Assembly: GCA_005789055.1 (NCBI GenBank)
Contig: SYAA01000096.1
Coordinates: forward strand, 1 to 10,274
Reading direction: 5' to 3'
DNA length: 10,274 nucleotides
Origin: Actinomycetota bacterium
GTDB taxonomy: Bacteria > Actinomycetota > Actinomycetes > Mycobacteriales > Mycobacteriaceae
Shown: positions 1-5,495 of the stretch, one piece after another
How the letters are laid out: each line of letters begins with the position of its first letter
Position numbering within the stretch: the first letter of the stretch is position 1
Program-made: the position numbers and the translations under genes
Notes under the pieces: model-generated
Database searches by the model: none
Seen by the model: only the letters and a program-made list of their open reading frames with translations
Told to the model about the DNA's origin: nothing

Positions 1-120
1 GCACGACAGAAAGCCGTCGCGACTATCCGAGCCGAAGCGGAGGAGATTGCGGCGGACGAGTCCGACCGAGCTGAGGCGATGCAGGTGCTGCGCGATATGG
101 AGGCATTGCGTGCGTGGTGA
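1..120 (+). CDS. Antitoxin, C-terminal part (type II toxin-antitoxin)
   Basis: The first reading frame is open from the window edge to a TGA at 118-120, giving the last 39 residues of a protein that ends RDMEALRAW. The segment is charged and helical (repeated Ala/Glu/Arg, e.g. AEAEEIAADESDRAEAM), as expected for the toxin-binding C-terminal tail of a MazE- or ribbon-helix-helix-type antitoxin. The DNA-binding N-terminus lies outside the window, so the fold cannot be assigned. Its stop overlaps the start of the MazF-like gene by 11 bp, the usual antitoxin-first arrangement in which the two are co-translated and the antitoxin neutralises the toxin and represses the operon. The antitoxin role is inferred mainly from this position and the tail composition. 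Confidence 0.75.
   Translation, partial: ARQKAVATIRAEAEEIAADESDRAEAMQVLRDMEALRAW
99..103 (+). promoter_or_regulatory. Ribosome binding site of the MazF-like toxin
   Basis: GGAGG lies inside the antitoxin coding sequence, six bases before the GTG at 110. This near-consensus Shine-Dalgarno fixes the toxin start at 110 rather than at the TTG at 47, which would add a stretch unlike the family. Confidence 0.7.
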
Positions 121-421
121 GGTCTACCAGCTCAACGCTCCACGGCGCAGCAGTCGCCACGAACAATCCGGTTCGCGCTATGCGGTAGTGGTTCAATCCG
201 ACCAATTGCCGTTATCGACCTGGCTCGTGGCACCAACATCAACGTCTGCACGCCCAGCCAGCTTCCGACCCGAAATTTACATAGCCGGCCAAGCCACCCG
301 AGTCCTTGCCGAACAGACAGCAGCGGTGGATCCCGAACGCCTCGGAGCGAGTGTGGGATACCTCAGCCTCGAAGAACTGCGTCGCGTCGATGCCGCGCTG
401 CGTCTGGTCCTTAACCTCTAG
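110..421 (+). CDS. MazF/PemK-family toxin (putative mRNA interferase)
   Basis: A 103-residue protein, the normal length for the MazF/PemK family of sequence-specific endoribonucleases. It opens with RGEVYQL (residues 2-8), the family's RGEV[YW] strand, followed by RYAVVVQSD (23-31) corresponding to the usual R-P-x-V-V-V-S segment, APTSTS (41-46), and VLAEQTAAVDPERLG (65-79), which matches the conserved 'Q-x-x-x-(I/V)-D-x-x-R-L-G' element. The GTG start is chosen because GGAGG precedes it and because the protein then begins exactly at the family N-terminus. It overlaps the antitoxin gene by 11 bp, implying coupled translation. In the family, such toxins cleave mRNA (some cleave rRNA or tRNA) when the antitoxin is degraded. 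The cleavage target here cannot be read from sequence. It converges on the FKBP gene with an 11-bp gap and no evident terminator. Confidence 0.88.
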   Translation: MRGEVYQLNAPRRSSRHEQSGSRYAVVVQSDQLPLSTWLVAPTSTSARPASFRPEIYIAGQATRVLAEQTAAVDPERLGASVGYLSLEELRRVDAALRLVLNL

Positions 422-432
422 GGGCACTCGGC

Positions 433-1044
433 TCAGCCGGTGACGTCGAGGATCTTGATCGCGAAGATCAGCGAGTCGCCGGGTTCGATCCCGGCGGCGG
501 GCTGACCGTCCGGGTAGCCGTCGGCGGAGACCATCGCGACCGCGACGGTGGACCCGACCTTCTGGCCCGCAATGGCCTTCTGGAATCCCGGCACCACACC
601 GGTAAGCGGGAATTCGACCGGGGCACCGCGCTCATAGCTGCTGTCGAACACCGACCCGTCGCGACCGTTGACACCCATGTAGCACACCGACACCGTCGCC
701 GATGGTCCCACAACCGGTCCGTCGCCGGCCTGCAGCGTCTGCACCTGGGTTTGGGTCACGCTGAACGGAGGGGAGACCTCGACAAGAGGGGCAGTCGTCT
801 CCGTGGAGCCAGTGACCGCGACGCTGCCGGTGGCGCCGGGCAGCGTCCACTCGGGTGTTCCGCCTGCCTGTGGCAGGGCCATCGGGCAGGGACTGACCGG
901 GACCGTGGTCTCGGTGACCGACGATGACACCTGGGAGACCGTGCTCGATGCGGAGGTATCGGTCTTGGAGGCGCATGCGGAGAGCGTGACCGCAAGCGGC
1001 ACCGTGGCGGCAAGGGCAATGGAGCAGATACGGGAGGAGTTCAC
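433..1044 (-). CDS. FKBP-type peptidyl-prolyl cis-trans isomerase, lipoprotein
   Basis: A 203-residue exported protein. The N-terminus is a lipoprotein signal with lipobox LSAC, placing the lipid-modified Cys at residue 24. A Ser/Thr-rich spacer follows, and an FKBP domain spans roughly residues 105-202. Alignment by eye to FKBP12 finds the pocket residues: Tyr122 (VCYMG), Phe133-Asp134 (SVFDSSYERG), Phe145, Val150-Val151 before PGF, Tyr177 and Phe194 (LIFAIKILDV). The residue at the base of the pocket, Trp59 in FKBP12, is Phe154 here. The predicted role is catalysing prolyl isomerisation of proteins outside the plasma membrane. The start is a GTG with only a weak ribosome binding site. A possible -10 (TAGCGT) sits about 8 bases upstream, so a near-leaderless message is possible. 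It lies 86 bp downstream of the dehalogenase gene on the same strand. Confidence 0.88.
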   Translation of the reverse strand: MNSSRICSIALAATVPLAVTLSACASKTDTSASSTVSQVSSSVTETTVPVSPCPMALPQAGGTPEWTLPGATGSVAVTGSTETTAPLVEVSPPFSVTQTQVQTLQAGDGPVVGPSATVSVCYMGVNGRDGSVFDSSYERGAPVEFPLTGVVPGFQKAIAGQKVGSTVAVAMVSADGYPDGQPAAGIEPGDSLIFAIKILDVTG

Positions 1045-1059
1045 GATCCGTCACGCTAC

Positions 1060-1127
1060 AGCGTCCGTCCCCCGGGAGCGTCCCCCGGGCGCATCCTTCT
1101 GGGCGCATCCCCCTGGGCGCGTCCCGG
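1060..1127. repeat. Degenerate 13-14 bp GC-rich tandem repeat
   Basis: The gap between the dehalogenase and FKBP genes is built from successive variants of one unit: AGCGTCCCCCGGG, CGCATCCTTCTGGG, CGCATCCCCCTGGG, then a shortened CGCGTCCCGG, preceded by a longer AGCGTCCGTCCCCCGGG. The CCCGGG cores are self-complementary, so the transcript could fold. There is no following T-run that would make it a classical terminator. Confidence 0.6.
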
Positions 1128-1130
1128 AAC

Positions 1131-2090
1131 TCAGGCCGTGGCGCCGACGAATTCCCCGACGATGTTGGCGAGGCGCTCGCCCTGCTGCTCCTGAACGAAG
1201 TGGCCGGCGTCCGCGATGGTCGTGTGGTTCTGTCCGCGGGCACCGGGTACGTCTTCCTGGAACACCACATCCCAGCCTCGGGTGGCCGGATCGCCGTCAG
1301 AGAAGGCCGTCAGGAAGGGCTTGTGCCATTCGCGGAGGGCCGCCATCGTGGCAGCGCCGATCTTGGCTCCCGGGTCATTCCGGGTGAGCGGAACGAGCGC
1401 GGTCAACTGCCGCAACCCAGCCTTGTAGGCCCGATCCGGGAAGGGGGCGTTATAGCCCGCGAGCACCGGCGCGCTGAGTGGACCGGCAACCGCATCGAGG
1501 AACAGGCTCGGGACGATGTCCGGCGAGCGTTGGTAGAACGAGACATAGTCGAGCAGCGTTTCCTGCAGTAGCACTCGATCCTGATCCACACCGTGGTGGG
1601 CCCATGTCAGTCTGCCGGCCAACCCCGGATCGCACGTGTGCAGGATGGTGTTGGTCGCCACCACCCGGGCGAATCGGTCCGGTTCGCGGGCCAGCACACT
1701 CAAGCCGATCGGCCCGCCCCAATCCTGGACGACGAGGGTGACCGCGCGAAGGTCAAGACCCACGATCAGGCTGTGGGCCCAATCGATGTGCCTGGCGAAG
1801 GTGTAGTCAGTGGCGTCGGTGGGTTTGTCGGACCGACCGAAACCGATGTTGTCGGGGGCAATGACACGCATTCCCGCCTCAGCCAGGCTCGCGATGACAT
1901 CGCGGTAGAGATAGGACCAGGTGGGTTGGCCGTGCAACAGCACGACGACAGGGCCGTCAGAGGGGCCGGCGTCGACGTAGTGCATGCGCAGCGGGGGCAG
2001 TCCCGTGGTCGCGACGTCGCGGTAATTCGGCTCGAACGGATATCCGGACAATCCGACGAAGCGTTCGTCGGGAGTCCTCAGTACGTGCAT
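1131..2090 (-). CDS. Haloalkane dehalogenase (alpha/beta-hydrolase, subfamily I, DhmA-like)
   Basis: A 319-residue alpha/beta-hydrolase. The start MHVLRTPDERF and the block LHGQPTWSYLYR (52-63, oxyanion-hole region) match the subfamily-I haloalkane dehalogenases (Xanthobacter DhlA, mycobacterial DhmA/Rv2296 as I recall them). The nucleophile elbow is VQDWGG, giving Asp123 as nucleophile and Trp124 as first halide-binding residue. Trp163 in the cap (RLTWAHH) is the likely second halide-stabilising Trp. Asp267 (SDGDP) and His297 (DAGHFVQ) complete the triad. The conserved GYNAPFPD (212-219) and a Y-x-A-G segment are also present. The reaction is hydrolysis of a carbon-halogen bond to an alcohol, halide and proton, in the cytoplasm. 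True substrates of mycobacterial members are mostly unknown, and an epoxide-hydrolase-like activity cannot be excluded. It follows the small membrane protein gene by 46 bp. Confidence 0.87.
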   Translation of the reverse strand: MHVLRTPDERFVGLSGYPFEPNYRDVATTGLPPLRMHYVDAGPSDGPVVVLLHGQPTWSYLYRDVIASLAEAGMRVIAPDNIGFGRSDKPTDATDYTFARHIDWAHSLIVGLDLRAVTLVVQDWGGPIGLSVLAREPDRFARVVATNTILHTCDPGLAGRLTWAHHGVDQDRVLLQETLLDYVSFYQRSPDIVPSLFLDAVAGPLSAPVLAGYNAPFPDRAYKAGLRQLTALVPLTRNDPGAKIGAATMAALREWHKPFLTAFSDGDPATRGWDVVFQEDVPGARGQNHTTIADAGHFVQEQQGERLANIVGEFVGATA

Positions 2091-2102
2091 CAGTTGAAGC
2101 GT

Positions 2103-2122
2103 AGCCGCCGAACAGAGCGGCT
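2103..2122 (-). other. Inverted repeat between small membrane protein and dehalogenase genes
   Basis: AGCCGC and GCGGCT are perfect 6-bp arms separated by 8 bases, lying 12 bases before the dehalogenase start. On the minus-strand transcript this would form a small hairpin. No T-run follows, so it is not a convincing terminator. It might be an attenuator or mRNA-processing element, or chance in GC-rich DNA. Confidence 0.3.
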
Positions 2123-2136
2123 TACCCGACCGGCTT

Positions 2137-2304
2137 TCAGTGCCGCTTGCGCCAGCGCTTCTGGTAGGCCTCGACCTCGTGTTGCTCGTCCATGTCGGAT
2201 TTGATGGTTTCGCGGTCGCGTTTGATCGTCAGACGAAGCGCCGCCCAAATCAACCCGATCAGCACGACCGCTGAGAAAATAATCAGGAGGGGAACTGTGT
2301 CCAT
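2137..2304 (-). CDS. Small single-pass membrane protein, 55 residues
   Basis: The ATG at 2302-2304 gives a 55-residue protein: a short N-terminus, one strongly hydrophobic helix (residues 5-24, ending IWAALRL), then a highly charged cytoplasmic tail (IKRDRETIKSDMDEQHEVEAYQKRWRKRH) with coiled-coil-like spacing. By the positive-inside rule the tail is cytoplasmic. A longer open frame reaches to 2652, but its extra part is low-complexity Arg/Ser/Pro, unlike a real protein, so the short start is preferred even though no strong Shine-Dalgarno precedes it. I do not recognise a named family. It sits 46 bp upstream of the dehalogenase on the same strand and is probably co-transcribed. Confidence 0.6.
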   Translation of the reverse strand: MDTVPLLIIFSAVVLIGLIWAALRLTIKRDRETIKSDMDEQHEVEAYQKRWRKRH

Positions 2305-2443
2305 GATGGCGAGTCTGGCATAGGGGGGTGTGTTCGGCGTTTCGATTTGGTGAACTTCACCGGCGAACATGCGACGGTCTGGTCGGGTTCCGGGGCATCG
2401 GGGAATGGCCTGCTCACTCGTGGAATGGTCCGGTTTCGATGAC

Positions 2444-2471
2444 TTGACATAATGTTCCTTATCGGCACAAT
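2444..2471 (+). promoter_or_regulatory. Sigma-70/SigA-like promoter candidate
   Basis: A perfect TTGACA (2444-2449) is followed after 16 bp by CACAAT (2466-2471), which matches four of six bases of the -10 consensus. Transcription would begin near 2478, just ahead of a Shine-Dalgarno-like GAGGG and the ATG at 2492. This is the best promoter-like match in the window. Confidence 0.45.
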
Positions 2472-2491
2472 CGGGAACTGGAGGGACGGCC

Positions 2492-2722
2492 ATGTCGCGG
2501 TATCCGCTGCCTACGCAGCCCGGGCCCCTCGTCTCGTCGCTGGCGTACGTCAAGTCGCTCGAATCCGCTCGGCTGCGACGCAACCCCGCGTCGGCCCGAG
2601 ATCTCGTTGGCCTCGAGATCTTGTCAGCTAGAGATCGTGTCAGCCCCAGCACTCGTCGGCGCCCAACCCGACCTGACGGGCGGATCCGGGCGGGCCGGCC
2701 GAAATGGACGCCTATCGCCTAA
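2492..2722 (+). CDS. Doubtful small ORF, 76 residues, no recognised family
   Basis: A 76-residue ORF (MSRYPLPTQPGPLVSSLAYV...) with good upstream signals: GAGGG (2481-2485) six bases before the ATG, and a TTGACA/CACAAT promoter candidate before that. The first 35 or so codons have the high G/C third-position bias expected of a mycobacterial gene. The bias then falls off across a three-copy DNA repeat and an Arg/Pro-rich end, so the 3' part may be decayed or non-coding. I recognise no domain, signal peptide or membrane helix. It could be an orphan small gene, a degraded remnant, or a short leader RNA. It converges on the membrane-anchored protein gene ending at 2773. Confidence 0.35.
   Translation: MSRYPLPTQPGPLVSSLAYVKSLESARLRRNPASARDLVGLEILSARDRVSPSTRRRPTRPDGRIRAGRPKWTPIA
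2598..2646. repeat. Three-copy 16-17 bp tandem repeat
   Basis: Three adjacent units begin with GAGATC: GAGATCTCGTTGGCCTC (2598-2614), GAGATCTTGTCAGCTA (2615-2630) and GAGATCGTGTCAGCCC (2631-2646). The first is also the end of a perfect 10-bp palindrome, CGAGATCTCG (2597-2606). It lies inside the doubtful ORF but does not keep a constant frame (17 then 16 bp), which argues against selection at protein level. Confidence 0.6.
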
Positions 2723-2743
2723 ACCGGTCACGAGAGCCTAAAA

Positions 2744-2756
2744 CGTCACTGTGACG
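2744..2756. promoter_or_regulatory. Palindrome CGTCACTGTGACG, possible operator or terminator stem
   Basis: A perfect 13-bp palindrome with a single central base lies 16 bp beyond the stop of the membrane-anchored protein gene. Twelve of its bases recur in inverted orientation at 3363-3374, on the other side of the same gene. No T-run follows on either strand, so it is not a standard intrinsic terminator. Confidence 0.4.
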
Positions 2757-2772
2757 AATTAGCATCTCAGTG

Positions 2773-3330
2773 TTACGACGATGAGATGGCGCCGGTGGAA
2801 TCATCGACGGTGACTGTGACGCTTTTCTCAACGGTTCCGCGCTCCGACATCGCATCGCCGGGTCTGCGTTCGGCGTAGGTGTAGACGAAACGGCCGTCGG
2901 CGAACTCCACGGCTCGCGGCTCAATGCGGTCCCCCAGGAGCAAGGCATTCGAGGCGCGGTAGGAACCGCCGTCGTTAATGGCGACGACGGCGTAATAGAA
3001 GGTTCCGCTACCACCCGGATCGTGTTGAACCAGCAGCGCCGCATCCGGATTGCCGTCACCGTCACTGTCACCCAGCACCGGCACGCCGATGAGGCGGAGA
3101 GTATTCGCCGTCGCCGAACCCTGTGACGGCGGGATCACGGCAACACCGTCGGACATGTCGAATTCCTGGGTATCAATCGTGATGGTCAGGTCGGAGATTT
3201 CCGGTGATGATTTCCGATCACTGACCACATCACCGCCGTTAGTGAAATTGAATCGGATGAAGCCGGCGACTGCGACCGCGCCGACAATAACGCCGAGGAC
3301 CGCCACTGAGACGAGTAATGCTTTCCTCAT
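2773..3330 (-). CDS. Membrane-anchored exported protein with calcium-loop-like motif, function unknown
   Basis: A 185-residue protein. Residues 4-24 form one N-terminal hydrophobic helix after MRK, acting as signal anchor or uncleaved signal, so the rest should lie outside the membrane. Residues 88-96 (DSDGDGNPD) form a DxDxDGxxD loop of the type that binds calcium in dockerin, EF-hand and FG-GAP-like modules. The following part (AINDGGSYRASNALLLGDRIEPRAVEF, then YTYAERRPGD) recalls a conserved 'NA-LLGDRI-P' segment I remember from uncharacterised secreted proteins of other bacteria. That is memory, not a search result. There is no Cys lipobox. It starts 33 bp after the DUF5994-type gene on the same strand and is probably co-transcribed with it. 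The palindrome at 3362-3379 lies in that gap, and no strong ribosome binding site is visible. Confidence 0.8.
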   Translation of the reverse strand: MRKALLVSVAVLGVIVGAVAVAGFIRFNFTNGGDVVSDRKSSPEISDLTITIDTQEFDMSDGVAVIPPSQGSATANTLRLIGVPVLGDSDGDGNPDAALLVQHDPGGSGTFYYAVVAINDGGSYRASNALLLGDRIEPRAVEFADGRFVYTYAERRPGDAMSERGTVEKSVTVTVDDSTGAISSS

Positions 3331-3361
3331 AGCGAAACAGAATAAACGCCACGCTGCTTCA

Positions 3362-3379
3362 GGTCACAGTGACGTGACC
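3362..3379. promoter_or_regulatory. Palindrome GGTCAC-N6-GTGACC between two genes
   Basis: GGTCACAGTGACGTGACC contains two nested symmetries: outer arms GGTCAC/GTGACC with a 6-bp centre, and the inner GTCACAGTGAC. The inner element is the inverted form of the palindrome at 2744-2756. It overlaps the stop codon of the DUF5994-type gene and sits about 32 bp ahead of the next start, where a dimeric regulator could act. Confidence 0.4.
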
Positions 3380-3813
3380 GGCAACCCTCGCTGAGCACGT
3401 GCCGCAAGGACGATGCCCTCCGCTGTCTTGAACGCGTCGGAGTCAAGGTGGAACGGTTCGATGGGCAATCGTGCCGCGTGACGAAGGATCATTACCGCCA
3501 GCGCCGCACTGGTGGTGGACGGAACGACCAGCAGACTGCTTTCGGCGCTGGCGCCGGTAAGGGTCATCACCGGTTGGCGCTTGCACTCACCGCCATAGAA
3601 CGTCATCCGGGGCGGTCCATCGAGCGACCAGTTGACGTTGATGTCGACGATCTCCCCTAACCGACCCTTGAGAGTAGCGATCAATTCGGGCAACTCCCTG
3701 GCAGTCCGAACAGTACGCAACCACCATGCGCCATCGATGTCGCGACCCAATTCGGACGCCAATGTCAGCCGGAGGCGAGTCGCCGGGCGGTGATCGTCGC
3801 GGTCGCTAATCAT
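3364..3813 (-). CDS. DUF5994-family protein, function unknown
   Basis: A 149-residue soluble protein with no signal peptide. The pattern TRLRLTLASELGRDIDGAWWLRT (12-34), then ELPELIATLKGRLGEIVDINVNW (40-62) and SSLLVVPSTTSAALAVMILRHA (92-113), fits what I know of the DUF5994 family, whose hallmark is an early 'DGAWWPR'-like motif. Here the Pro is replaced by Leu (DGAWWLR). No biochemical role is known for this family. The ATG is preceded by GAGGA four bases upstream, supporting the start. It is divergent from the DEAD-box helicase and is followed after 33 bp by the membrane-anchored protein gene, probably in the same transcript. Confidence 0.75.
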   Translation of the reverse strand: MISDRDDHRPATRLRLTLASELGRDIDGAWWLRTVRTARELPELIATLKGRLGEIVDINVNWSLDGPPRMTFYGGECKRQPVMTLTGASAESSLLVVPSTTSAALAVMILRHAARLPIEPFHLDSDAFKTAEGIVLAARAQRGLPVTSL

Positions 3814-4151
3814 CGCGTCCTCAGGGTTGATGCGAACCGCTCAGACACGCGGTCATTGGGATGAGCTGTGTGCTTTACGTTACACCGTTGGCTTGGATAC
3901 GTGCGCCGTGCGCTATCATTGGTTTAACGCTGGCATTCAAAGTCAGCTTACGTCGTGGAATGAATGTTCATCCTCACCGTCGCGCCGAATGCATATCGAC
4001 AAAAAGGCGCCGACTCGGATGTTCCGTGCAGCCAAGCACATACGTCTCGCGGCGATCGATTTTGCCCTCCGGCAATCTCGCCACACACGTGCTCAGGCGC
4101 GCGACTCGCTAGTCGTCGACCACGCACGCCAATGCCTGAAAGGCATCCCTC
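3814..4151 (+). promoter_or_regulatory. Long structured leader / divergent promoter region of the DEAD-box helicase
   Basis: This 338-bp gap holds no credible gene. The short forward frames in it lack G/C third-position bias. TTGGAT (3893-3898) and TATCAT (3914-3919), 15 bp apart, are a tentative promoter and would give a leader of roughly 225 nt. Within the leader are three successive perfect stems: TTGCC/GGCAA with loop CTCC (4062-4075), CGACT/AGTCG with loop CGCT (4102-4115), and ATGCCT/AGGCAT with loop GAA (4132-4146). Long structured leaders are known in cold-shock-type RNA helicase genes, so post-transcriptional control is plausible. No known riboswitch class is recognised. Confidence 0.45.
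4132..4146 (+). promoter_or_regulatory. Hairpin covering the helicase ribosome binding site
   Basis: ATGCCT-GAA-AGGCAT forms a perfect 6-bp stem. The only Shine-Dalgarno-like sequence before the helicase ATG, GAAAGG at 4138-4143, is the loop plus the start of the 3' arm. Folding would hide part of the ribosome binding site eight bases before the start codon. Confidence 0.5.
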
Positions 4152-5486
4152 ATGACTACCACTGCATCCTTTGCCGAACTCGGCGTGCCGAGCGCCTTAG
4201 TCAGCGAATTGACCAAGCTCGGCATCACAGCGCCCTTTCCCATCCAGATCGAGACACTGCCCGACACTCTGGCCGGCCGAGACGTACTCGGCCGCGGAAA
4301 GACGGGCAGCGGCAAAACGCTGGCCTTCACGATCCCTATGGTCAGCAGACTCAACGGCGGTAAGCGTAATCCCAGTCAGCCTTCGGGACTGATCCTGGCG
4401 CCCACTCGGGAACTCGCCACCCAGATCGCCGCCGCATTGGAGCCACTGGCACAGTGCTACGGGTTGAAGGTCACCACGATCTTCGGTGGTGTTCCGCAGG
4501 GACGTCAGGTCGCTGCGCTCAAGTCTGGCGTGGACATCGTTGTGGCCTGTCCCGGCCGACTTGAGGATCTGATGAAGCAGCGCCTGGTCAGCCTGGACCG
4601 AGTCGAGATCACCGTTTTGGACGAAGCTGATCACATGGCCGATCTCGGCTTCCTTCCCGCGGTCACCCGCATCCTTGCCGCCACACCCTCCGGCGGCCAG
4701 CGCATGCTGTTCTCGGCGACCCTCGACAACGGTGTCGACAAACTGGTAACCCGGTTTCTGCGCAATCCGGTCATGCACTCCGTCGATGAGGCGAACTCGC
4801 CAGTGTCGAACATGACCCACCATGTTTTCCATGTCGATGGAGTTGACGCGAAGAAGGCCCTCGTGCATCGACTGGCCGGCGGTAACGGCCGGCGGATTCT
4901 GTTCCTGCGGACCAAACATCAGGCCAAGAAACTAGCCAAGCAGCTCACCGAGGCCGGGGTGCCTTCAGTTGATCTGCACGGCAATTTGTCGCAGCCGGCC
5001 CGTGACCGCAACCTCGCGAAATTCGCCGCCGGCGACGTCATGGTTCTGGTCGCCACCGATATTGCGGCACGCGGCGTTCACGTCGATGATGTGGAATTGG
5101 TTGTCCACATCGATCCGCCTGCCGAACACAAGGCATACCTGCACCGCTCCGGACGCACCGCGCGGGCCGGCGGCGCTGGCGATGTCGTCACCGTCGTTTT
5201 GCCCGAACAGCGCAAAGAGACTCAGGCCCTGATGCGCAAGGCAGGGATCACCGTCACCCCGCAACGGGTCGTCGCCGAATCCGAAGCTGTGCACACACTC
5301 GTTGGCGAGGCCGCACCGCACCGGATCATTGCGCCCGAGGTGACCGCGCCGCAGACCAATCGGCCGCGTCGGCCGGACAACTCCGGCCATCGACGTGGTC
5401 GCGGCAATGCGCCCGCGGCGAATCAACCGGGCCGCAGTCGTTCAGGTGCGCCGCGGCGTCGCAGCAGTGGCGCTCGCACGCACTGA
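4152..5486 (+). CDS. DEAD-box ATP-dependent RNA helicase, RhlE-like
   Basis: A 444-residue RNA helicase with every core motif in order: Phe7 and Q-motif Gln32, Walker A KTGSGKT (50-56, Lys55), PTRELA (84-89), CPGR (133-136, usually TPGR), DEAD (157-160), SAT (188-190), TDIAARG (302-308) and HRSGRTAR (331-338). The GRGKTGSGKT form of motif I is familiar from actinobacterial members. After about residue 395 comes a basic Arg/Gly/Pro/Ser tail that probably binds RNA without sequence specificity. Its job is ATP-driven unwinding of short RNA duplexes, in ribosome assembly or mRNA turnover, in the cytoplasm, often important at low temperature. The ATG is preceded by GAAAGG within a hairpin, and the leader is long and structured, suggesting translational control. 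The gene converges on the exported-protein gene with only 9 bp between stops. Confidence 0.93.
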   Translation: MTTTASFAELGVPSALVSELTKLGITAPFPIQIETLPDTLAGRDVLGRGKTGSGKTLAFTIPMVSRLNGGKRNPSQPSGLILAPTRELATQIAAALEPLAQCYGLKVTTIFGGVPQGRQVAALKSGVDIVVACPGRLEDLMKQRLVSLDRVEITVLDEADHMADLGFLPAVTRILAATPSGGQRMLFSATLDNGVDKLVTRFLRNPVMHSVDEANSPVSNMTHHVFHVDGVDAKKALVHRLAGGNGRRILFLRTKHQAKKLAKQLTEAGVPSVDLHGNLSQPARDRNLAKFAAGDVMVLVATDIAARGVHVDDVELVVHIDPPAEHKAYLHRSGRTARAGGAGDVVTVVLPEQRKETQALMRKAGITVTPQRVVAESEAVHTLVGEAAPHRIIAPEVTAPQTNRPRRPDNSGHRRGRGNAPAANQPGRSRSGAPRRRSSGARTH

Positions 5487-5495
5487 CGCTGAACT

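Noticed and set aside
2305..2652. N-terminal extension of the small membrane protein to 171 residues.
   Set aside because: The added 116 residues are Arg/Ser/Pro/Asp-rich and without hydrophobic core, and the start at 2304 gives a compact, sensible membrane protein.
2725..2760. Intrinsic terminator between the converging genes near 2744-2756.
   Set aside because: The palindrome would form only a short stem with a one-base centre and is not followed by a T-run on either strand. An operator-like role is more consistent.
3964..4155. A 63-residue forward ORF whose TGA overlaps the helicase ATG (ATGA), resembling a translationally coupled leader peptide.
   Set aside because: Third codon positions are only about half G/C, far below the real genes here, there is no good ribosome binding site, and the peptide (Cys/His/Pro/Arg mix) looks random. 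The overlap is probably chance.
4197..4919. A 240-codon minus-strand frame opposite the helicase.
   Set aside because: The plus strand encodes a complete DEAD-box helicase with every motif, and the antisense product has no recognisable feature.
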